This document shows positions 7,186 to 11,967 of a stretch of DNA of 11,967 nucleotides, piece after piece. Position 1 is the stretch's first letter; every line of letters starts with the position of its first letter. The translations under genes and the position numbers were made by a program. The notes beneath the pieces were generated by a model that saw nothing but the letters and a program-made list of their open reading frames with translations, was not told the DNA's origin and did not search any database. The stretch is from Bacteroidaceae bacterium (GTDB lineage Bacteria; Bacteroidota; Bacteroidia; Bacteroidales; Bacteroidaceae): the NCBI GenBank assembly GCA_024695315.1, contig JAILIJ010000167.1, positions 1 to 11,967 on the forward strand, given 5' to 3'.

Positions 7186-7201
7186 AAATAACGTTTTTTT
7201 T
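7174..7201 (+). terminator. A/T-rich hairpin and T8 run overlapping the membrane-protein stop codon
   Basis: GTTA (7181-7184) pairs with TAAC (7189-7192) around AAAA, and the flanking A7 (7174-7180) can pair with the T run (7194-7201) across one bulged G (7193). The eight Ts favour intrinsic termination, but the stem is almost all A-T. It includes the TAA stop at 7183-7185, so ribosomes finishing the gene would cover it. Confidence 0.45.
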
Positions 7202-7243
7202 CATTTTATTGATACTCGATGCTCGTTATGTTTATTAAAATAC

Positions 7244-7251
7244 TATCTTTG
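7244..7251 (+). promoter_or_regulatory. Bacteroidetes-type -7 box for purB
   Basis: TATCTTTG (7244-7251) matches TAnnTTTG exactly. No TTTG-like -33 box was found at the usual distance. Transcription would start near 7258, giving an unusually long leader of about 150 bases before purB. No purine riboswitch was recognised in that leader. The only small hairpin noticed is AGAC/GTCT at 7318-7330. Confidence 0.5.
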
Positions 7252-7261
7252 CTCAAAATTC

Positions 7262-7339
7262 ATGAATTCAATAATGACATACAATCGAGTAAGTAGAAAG
7301 AAATTACGAAGTAGGTTAGACGAGAAGTCTGTACGTTGA
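7262..7339 (+). CDS. Possible 25-residue basic leader peptide in the purB leader
   Basis: An ORF from the ATG at 7262 to the TGA at 7337-7339 encodes 25 residues rich in Arg and Lys, including SRKKLRSRL. A second in-frame ATG at 7274 would give 21 residues. The ORF starts only a few bases after the predicted transcription start, and no ribosome-binding site is visible. It may be chance, since short ORFs are common in A/T-rich DNA. It is listed because it nearly fills the first half of the long purB leader. Confidence 0.2.
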   Translation: MNSIMTYNRVSRKKLRSRLDEKSVR

Positions 7340-7410
7340 ATTACAAGAATGATTTAGAATTGTATAACTAGAATTAAATAACTTAGGATAAAGTCACAAT
7401 TTGATTAACA

Positions 7411-8757
7411 ATGAAACTTGATACTCTTACGGCTGTTTCTCCAATCGACGGAAGATATAGAAACAAGACAGAAGTGTTAGCTTCTTATTTCTCAGAATAT
7501 GCGCTTATAAAATATCGAGTGCGTGTTGAAATCGAATATTTTATCACTTTATGTGAATTGCCTCTGCCTCAGTTGGAGTCTTTTGACCATAATATGTTTG
7601 AGGCGCTCAGAGATATCTATCGCAATTTCTCTGAAGAGGATGCGCAAAGAGTGAAAGACATAGAAAAAGTTACTAATCACGACGTTAAGGCGGTCGAGTA
7701 TTTTATTAAGGAAGAACTCGATAAAATCGGTAACTTTGACGCTTACAAAGAATTTATTCATTTTGGCTTGACTAGCCAGGATATCAATAATACCTCTGTT
7801 CCGCTTTCTGTAAAGCATGCGCTTGAGGAAGTGTACTACCCACAGGTGGAAGAACTTATTGAGCAGTTGAAGGAATATGCCAACGAATGGAAAGATATTC
7901 CTATGCTTGCTAAGACTCACGGACAGCCTGCATCACCAACTCGTTTGGGTAAAGAGGTGGAGGTATACGTTTACCGTCTTACTGAACAACTCAATCAACT
8001 GAAGGCTTGTAAGATTACTGCTAAGTTCGGAGGAGCAACTGGTAACTTTAATGCTCACCATATTGCTTATCCTGAATATAACTGGAAGGACTTCGGTAAT
8101 AGATTCGTTAGCGAAAAACTCGGACTCGAACGCGAACAGTGGACTACACAAATAAGTAACTATGATAACCTTGGTGGAGTATTTGACGCAATGAAGCGTA
8201 TCAATACTATCATCATTGACCTTGACCGCGACTTCTGGATGTATGTATCTATGGAATACTTCAAACAGAAAATCAAGGCTGGAGAGGTTGGCTCTTCTGC
8301 TATGCCTCACAAGGTAAACCCTATAGACTTTGAAAACTCTGAAGGTAACCTCGGTATGGCTAACGCTATTCTCGTGTTCCTTAGCCAAAAACTTCCTGTA
8401 AGTCGTCTACAGCGTGACCTTACAGATTCTACTGTGCTTCGTAACGTGGGAGTACCTATGGGACACATGATAATCTCTATTCAGTCTACTCTCAAGGGAC
8501 TACGTAAATTGCTTCTCAATGAGGCTGCAATCAATAGAGATCTCGATAACTGTTGGGCGGTATGTGCTGAGGGTATTCAGACTATTCTTCGTCGTGAGGC
8601 TTACCCACATCCATACGAGGCTCTTAAGGCGCTCACAAGAACAAATGCTGCCATAACAGAGGAGTCTATCCATAATTTCATCGACGGATTGGATGTCTCA
8701 GACAGCGTGAAGGCTGAGCTCAGAGCGATTACTCCTCATACTTATACTGGTATGTAA
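7411..8757 (+). CDS. purB: Adenylosuccinate lyase
   Basis: PurB acts twice in purine synthesis: it splits SAICAR to AICAR and adenylosuccinate to AMP, releasing fumarate each time. The 448-residue cytoplasmic protein follows the E. coli-type PurB closely, beginning LTAVSPIDGRYRNK near residue 6 (E. coli PurB has 456). KTHGQPASPT holds the probable general-acid His170. The fumarase/aspartase-superfamily signature SSAMPHKVNPIDFEN begins at Ser295 and carries the catalytic serine loop. LTSQDINNT near residue 125 is the other conserved active-site segment. All three regions that form the tetrameric active site are intact. The gene is alone on its likely transcript, with a long leader and no other pur gene in the window. 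The C-terminus ends in TPHTYTGM, as in Bacteroidales homologues (from memory). Confidence 0.96.
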   Translation: MKLDTLTAVSPIDGRYRNKTEVLASYFSEYALIKYRVRVEIEYFITLCELPLPQLESFDHNMFEALRDIYRNFSEEDAQRVKDIEKVTNHDVKAVEYFIKEELDKIGNFDAYKEFIHFGLTSQDINNTSVPLSVKHALEEVYYPQVEELIEQLKEYANEWKDIPMLAKTHGQPASPTRLGKEVEVYVYRLTEQLNQLKACKITAKFGGATGNFNAHHIAYPEYNWKDFGNRFVSEKLGLEREQWTTQISNYDNLGGVFDAMKRINTIIIDLDRDFWMYVSMEYFKQKIKAGEVGSSAMPHKVNPIDFENSEGNLGMANAILVFLSQKLPVSRLQRDLTDSTVLRNVGVPMGHMIISIQSTLKGLRKLLLNEAAINRDLDNCWAVCAEGIQTILRREAYPHPYEALKALTRTNAAITEESIHNFIDGLDVSDSVKAELRAITPHTYTGM

Positions 8758-8808
8758 ATTTACATGTGCCGAAGAGGCATGAAACTATTATAAATCACAT
8801 AAAATTAT

Positions 8809-8816
8809 TAACTTTA
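8809..8816 (+). promoter_or_regulatory. Possible -7 box upstream of the pseudouridine synthase gene
   Basis: TAACTTTA (8809-8816) matches TAnnTTTG except for the last base. No -33 box is evident. Transcription would begin near 8823, giving a leader of about 70 bases. No clear terminator separates it from purB, so readthrough from purB is also possible. Confidence 0.3.
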
Positions 8817-8818
8817 TT

Positions 8819-8874
8819 TTCCCTATGCGTGAAAGTATTATAGTATCCTCTATTAAAGAAAGAAAGCAAGGGAA
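8819..8874 (+). other. Long-range stem in the pseudouridine synthase leader
   Basis: TTCCCT (8819-8824) can pair with AGGGAA (8869-8874), and TGC (8826-8828) with GCA (8866-8868), leaving A8825 bulged. This nine-pair stem would close a loop of 37 bases that ends 20 bases before the ATG at 8895. If transcription starts near 8823, part of the left arm is lost, so it would form fully only on longer transcripts. The call is tentative. Confidence 0.25.
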
Positions 8875-8894
8875 TATTTCATTAAATTAAAAAT

Positions 8895-10316
8895 ATGAGC
8901 GAATTAGATGAATGGCAGGGAACATCTGCCGAAAGCAATTCAGAAAATGCTAATGGTGGTAGCCGAGATGGTTATCATTCTTCTTATGGTAACCGTGAAA
9001 ATTCTTATGGTGCAAATGGCCATGAGCGTACACAACGTCCTCGCTTTAACAGAAGCGAAAGGGTAGCTTACAGCAGCTCACAGGCTGACCGTGGATTTAG
9101 ACCTGCTGGATTCGGAGGATCAAACGACGATAATGCTACAGAGCAGCGTCGTCCTAGCTACGGACAGCGTCCTTCATACAATAATAATAGAGAACAGCGC
9201 AGCTATGGCGATAATGGATATGATGGCGGAGAACGTCAGAATAATGGATATCGCCAACAGCGTTCATCATATGGCCAGGGTGGTGGATACCAGAGCCGTG
9301 GCGAAGGTGGATACAATAATAATGGCGGCAACCGTGGTGGCTACAACAATGGTGGCAACCGTGGTGGCTACAACAATGGCGGCAACCGTGGTGGCTATAA
9401 CAATGGTGGCAACCGTGGTGGCTACAACAATGGTGGCAACCGTGGCGGCTACAACAATGGCGGCAATCGTGGCGGCTACAATAGTGGCTATAACAATAAT
9501 CGCGGAGGATATCGTCAGCGCACAGCAGACTACGATCCAAATGCTAAGTATAACATGAAGAAGCGTATCGAGTACAAGGAGTACCTCGAGGATCCAGATG
9601 CACCAATCCGTCTTAACAAGTACCTCGCTAATGCTGGCGTATGCTCTCGTCGTGAGGCAGACCAGTTCATCCAGGCTGGTGTAGTAAAGGTTAACGGAGA
9701 AATCATTACCGAACTTGGTTCTAAGGTACAGCGTACTGATGAGGTACACTTCCACGACCAGCTCGTTTCTATCGAAAAGAAGGTATATGTACTCCTCAAT
9801 AAACCAAAGGATTACGTTACTACTTCTGATGACCCACAGCAGCGTAAGACTGTTATGGATCTCGTTAAGAACTGCTGCCGCGAGCGTATCTACCCAGTAG
9901 GCCGTCTCGACCGTAACACTACTGGTGTGCTTCTCTTTACTAACGATGGAGATTTGTCTTCTAAGCTTACTCATCCAAAGTATTTGAAGAAGAAGATATA
10001 CCACGTTCAACTCGACAAGAACTGTACTGCTGCTGATATGCAGAAGATCTCAGAGGGCATAACTCTTGAAGATGGAGAGATTCGTGCAGATGCTATCTCT
10101 TATGCTTCTGATACAGATAAGAAGCAGATTGGCATCGAAATCCACTCTGGTAAGAACCGTATAGTTCGTCGTATCTTTGAAAGCCTTGGATATAAGGTTT
10201 GCAAGCTCGACCGAGTAATGTTCGCTGGTCTTACTAAGAAGGGTCTTAAGCGTGGAGATTGGCGATTCCTCACAGAACAGGAAGTTGCTATGCTTCACAT
10301 GGGAAGTTTCGAATAA
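8895..10316 (+). CDS. RsuA/RluB-family pseudouridine synthase with repeat-rich N-terminal tail
   Basis: The 473-residue protein converts specific uridines in rRNA to pseudouridine; the site cannot be told from sequence. The C-terminal half is a standard enzyme. It has an S4 RNA-binding domain (about 238-285, RLNKYLANAGVCSRREAD) and a catalytic domain with GRLDRNTTGVLLF, whose Asp339 is the nucleophile. KNRIVRRIFESLG is a further family motif. The first 225 residues or so are low-complexity, rich in Gly, Asn, Arg, Tyr, Ser and Gln, and include six copies of NNGGNRGGY (142-195). Such RGG-like tails often bind RNA or self-associate, which is inference here. The tail is really translated: its repeats keep codon phase. 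An internal ATG at 9555 (Met221) could make a core-only form. Arginines in the core are mostly CGT, suggesting good expression. Confidence 0.9.
   Translation: MSELDEWQGTSAESNSENANGGSRDGYHSSYGNRENSYGANGHERTQRPRFNRSERVAYSSSQADRGFRPAGFGGSNDDNATEQRRPSYGQRPSYNNNREQRSYGDNGYDGGERQNNGYRQQRSSYGQGGGYQSRGEGGYNNNGGNRGGYNNGGNRGGYNNGGNRGGYNNGGNRGGYNNGGNRGGYNNGGNRGGYNSGYNNNRGGYRQRTADYDPNAKYNMKKRIEYKEYLEDPDAPIRLNKYLANAGVCSRREADQFIQAGVVKVNGEIITELGSKVQRTDEVHFHDQLVSIEKKVYVLLNKPKDYVTTSDDPQQRKTVMDLVKNCCRERIYPVGRLDRNTTGVLLFTNDGDLSSKLTHPKYLKKKIYHVQLDKNCTAADMQKISEGITLEDGEIRADAISYASDTDKKQIGIEIHSGKNRIVRRIFESLGYKVCKLDRVMFAGLTKKGLKRGDWRFLTEQEVAMLHMGSFE
9318..9479 (+). repeat. Six tandem 27-bp repeats coding NNGGNRGGY
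   Basis: Six exactly contiguous 27-bp units encode residues 142-195 of the pseudouridine synthase. All six give the same nine amino acids. The DNA copies differ only at silent third positions, such as GGT/GGC, AAC/AAT and TAC/TAT. The unit length is a multiple of three, so gain or loss of copies keeps the frame. A degenerate seventh unit follows (NSGYNNNRGGY). Confidence 0.95.
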
Positions 10317-10333
10317 TAATTAATGCATAATCT

Positions 10334-10378
10334 AATGAGTTCTGGTTGCTCTTTCTCATAAGGCAACCGGAACTTATT
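10334..10378 (+). terminator. 17-bp stem-loop between the pseudouridine synthase gene and asnS
   Basis: AATGAGTTCTGGTTGCT (10334-10350) pairs with GGCAACCGGAACTTATT (10362-10378) along 17 positions with three G-T pairs and an 11-base loop. It begins 17 bases after one gene and ends 23 bases before asnS. The tail is GAATTT rather than a T run, so termination would be partial at best. It could be a weak terminator, an RNA processing site or an asnS leader structure. No T-box features were recognised. Confidence 0.55.
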
Positions 10379-10401
10379 GAATTTACATAATTAACAAACA
10401 C

Positions 10402-11823
10402 ATGAAAAGAGTAAAGATTGTTGACCTCCTCCAGCGTAAAGATTATGGATCAGAGGTTACTGTAATGGGTTGGGTTAGAACTAAGCGTGGCAGCAAATCA
10501 GTAAACTTCATCGCTTTGAACGACGGCTCAACTATCAATAATGTTCAGATCGTAGCTGATGTAGAAAAGTTCGATGCTGAAATGTTCAAGACTATTACAA
10601 CTGGTGCATGTCTCTCTGTTACTGGAACTATGGTCGAGTCTATCGGTTCTGGACAGGCCGTAGAGGTTCAGGCTACAGATATTAAGGTATTTGGAGAATG
10701 TCCTGCTGACTATCCTATGCAGAAGAAGGGACAGTCATTCGAATATATGCGTCAGTATGCACACCTTCGTTTGCGTACTAACACTTTTGGAGCTGTTATG
10801 CGTATTCGACACAATATGGCTATGGCTATACACACTTATTTCCATCAGCATGGTTTTGTGTATTTCCATACTCCACTTATCACAGCTTCAGACTGCGAAG
10901 GCGCTGGACAGATGTTCCAGGTAACTACTAAGAACTTATATGACTTGAAGAAGGATGAGAATGGATCTATAATCTATGACGATGACTTCTTCGGAAAGCA
11001 GACTTCTCTTACAGTGTCAGGACAGCTTGAGGGAGAGCTTGGCGCTACTTCTCTTGGTCAGATTTATACTTTTGGACCTACTTTCAGAGCTGAAAATAGT
11101 AATACTCCAAGACACCTTGCAGAATTCTGGATGGTTGAACCTGAGGTTTGTTTCATCGATATGGATGATCTCATGGATCTTGAGGAAGATTTCATTAAGT
11201 TCTGTGTTAAGTGGGCTCTTGACAACTGTAAAGATGACCTCGAATTCCTTAATAAGATGATTGATAAGGGACTCATTGAGCGTCTTGAGGGAGTGCTCAA
11301 GGAGGACTTTGTTCGTCTTCCATATACTAAGGGTATTGAGATTCTGCAGCAGGCAATAAAGGATGGTAAGAAATTCGAGTTCCCTTGTAACTGGGGCGAT
11401 GACCTCGCTTCTGAACATGAGCGTTTCCTCGTTGAGGAGTATTTCAAGAAGCCTGTCATCATGACTAACTACCCTAAGTCTATCAAGGCATTCTACATGA
11501 AGATTGATGATAAGAAGCCTGTATTCGACGGTAAGGAGATGGAAGAAACAGTACAGGGTACTGACGTTCTTTTCCCACAGATTGGCGAAATCATAGGTGG
11601 TTCTGTACGTGAAGAAGACTACGGAAAGCTTATGGGAGAAATCGAATCACGTAATATCCCTATGAAGGATATGTGGTGGTATCTCGATACTCGTAAGTTT
11701 GGTTCTTGTCCTCATGGAGGTTTCGGACTCGGTTTCGAGCGTCTTATTCTTTTCGTAACAGGTATGCAGAATATTCGTGACGTTATACCTTTCCCACGTA
11801 CACCTAAAACTGCTGAGTTCTAG
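10402..11823 (+). CDS. asnS: Asparaginyl-tRNA synthetase
   Basis: AsnS charges tRNA-Asn with asparagine using ATP. The 473-residue cytoplasmic protein has the expected class IIb layout and length (E. coli 466). An N-terminal OB-fold anticodon-binding domain includes [25 protein letters not shown] (19-43). The catalytic core follows: motif 2 begins at [21 protein letters not shown] (Phe228, Arg229, Glu231), and motif 3 is GFGLGFERL (440-448) with the ATP-contacting Arg447. The segment after motif 2 reads [11 protein letters not shown], as in AsnRS, and the end [11 protein letters not shown] is also AsnRS-typical. It differs from AspRS, which carries a large insertion and ends differently. No promoter box was found in the 85-base gap upstream, so it may be read through from the pseudouridine synthase gene. 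A strong terminator follows. This is a confident call. Confidence 0.97.
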   Translation: MKRVKIVDLLQRKDYGSEVTVMGWVRTKRGSKSVNFIALNDGSTINNVQIVADVEKFDAEMFKTITTGACLSVTGTMVESIGSGQAVEVQATDIKVFGECPADYPMQKKGQSFEYMRQYAHLRLRTNTFGAVMRIRHNMAMAIHTYFHQHGFVYFHTPLITASDCEGAGQMFQVTTKNLYDLKKDENGSIIYDDDFFGKQTSLTVSGQLEGELGATSLGQIYTFGPTFRAENSNTPRHLAEFWMVEPEVCFIDMDDLMDLEEDFIKFCVKWALDNCKDDLEFLNKMIDKGLIERLEGVLKEDFVRLPYTKGIEILQQAIKDGKKFEFPCNWGDDLASEHERFLVEEYFKKPVIMTNYPKSIKAFYMKIDDKKPVFDGKEMEETVQGTDVLFPQIGEIIGGSVREEDYGKLMGEIESRNIPMKDMWWYLDTRKFGSCPHGGFGLGFERLILFVTGMQNIRDVIPFPRTPKTAEF

Positions 11824-11847
11824 TCAAAGAGCACTATACAATATAAA

Positions 11848-11899
11848 AGAGAGTGTGTCAGAAATCTTATATAAGAGGCTACTGATACACTCTTTTTTT
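11848..11899 (+). terminator. Intrinsic terminator of asnS
   Basis: GAGTGTGTCAG (11851-11861) pairs with CTGATACACTC (11882-11892) with one G-T pair, and flanking A/T pairs extend the stem. A smaller hairpin, TCTTA/TAAGA, fits within the loop at 11865-11876. Seven Ts follow at 11893-11899. It lies 27 bases past the asnS stop. The short A run on its left could give weak termination from the other strand too. Confidence 0.85.
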
Positions 11900-11967
11900 G
11901 AATATTTTAGCCTTCTCAATCTATGTAGTGCTAGTATCATCAAAAAAGACATTATAAAAAATAGTGT

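Noticed and set aside
8764..8782. Small hairpin TGCC-GAAGA-GGCA after purB as a terminator
   Set aside because: The stem is four pairs plus two G-T pairs and no T run follows, so it does not support a terminator call.
9154..9540. Minus-strand frame with repeated Cys/His motifs such as HHCCSHHGC, zinc-finger-like at first sight
   Set aside because: It is the reverse complement of the NNGGNRGGY repeats. The pattern follows from the repeat DNA, and the + strand frame is the one continuous with a conserved enzyme.
9091..9558. 155-codon + strand frame overlapping the repeat region in another frame
   Set aside because: It yields monotonous VVATTMVAT repeats and lacks homology. The 8895-10316 frame leads into a complete enzyme.
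9267..10010. 247-codon minus-strand frame across the pseudouridine synthase
   Set aside because: It is antisense to the S4 and catalytic domains. Its hydrophobic VVATTVA-like repeats are a by-product of the tandem array.
10317..10401. T-box or other amino-acid riboswitch upstream of asnS
   Set aside because: The gap is only 85 bases, no T-box consensus was recognised, and the stem-loop there is a single simple hairpin.
11821..11967. Open frame on the minus strand from the right edge to near the asnS stop
   Set aside because: It runs straight through the asnS terminator, is A/T-rich and about 42 codons from its first ATG (MSFLMILALH start), with no recognised motif. A minus-strand gene may lie beyond the window, but nothing here supports one.
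1..11967. CRISPR array, transposon, prophage, toxin-antitoxin or defence island
   Set aside because: No spaced direct repeats, transposase motifs, terminal inverted repeats, phage genes or paired toxin-antitoxin genes were seen. The only tandem arrays are the coding 27-bp repeat and the short 14-bp repeat.

Overview
The window looks like a stretch of ordinary chromosome from a Bacteroidales bacterium, most likely Prevotella or a close relative. Three things point there. Several gaps carry the Bacteroidetes -7 promoter box TAnnTTTG. Start codons are preceded by A/T-rich sequence rather than Shine-Dalgarno sites. The set of protein types (an E. coli-type PurB, a Bacteroidetes-style sugar nucleotidyltransferase, a pseudouridine synthase with a Gly/Asn/Arg-rich head, a GH105 hydrolase) fits the group. 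The taxon is inferred from the proteins, not proven.

All nine convincing genes are on the + strand. In order they are: an FAD-dependent oxidoreductase (146-1771); a secreted GH105 unsaturated-glycuronyl hydrolase (1936-3159) overlapping by ATGA the gene for the RNA-binding protein Tex (3156-5312); a sugar-type nucleotidyltransferase (5445-6365) with its own promoter and a strong intrinsic terminator; a small DivIC/FtsB-like division protein (6507-6818) overlapping an unrecognised four-helix membrane protein (6805-7185); purB, adenylosuccinate lyase (7411-8757); an RsuA/RluB-family pseudouridine synthase with a repeat-rich N-terminal tail (8895-10316); and asnS, asparaginyl-tRNA synthetase (10402-11823), closed by an intrinsic terminator. 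No tRNA, rRNA, CRISPR array, transposase or phage gene was seen. No gene-free gap exceeds 300 bases.

The genes do not form one pathway. They are mostly housekeeping functions: purine synthesis, rRNA modification, tRNA charging, RNA surveillance, cell division and sugar activation. The pseudouridine synthase and asnS both serve translation and lie 85 bases apart, but a 17-bp stem-loop separates them. Codon choice changes across the window: the first two genes use AGA/AGG arginine codons freely, while the nucleotidyltransferase uses only CGT/CGC, which suggests higher expression.

I found no convincing new multi-gene system. The points most worth a second look are the near-identical 27-bp repeats in the pseudouridine synthase, the long stem-loop before asnS, the translational coupling of a secreted hydrolase to tex, the dyads around the ftsB-like promoter, and a tiny basic ORF in the purB leader.
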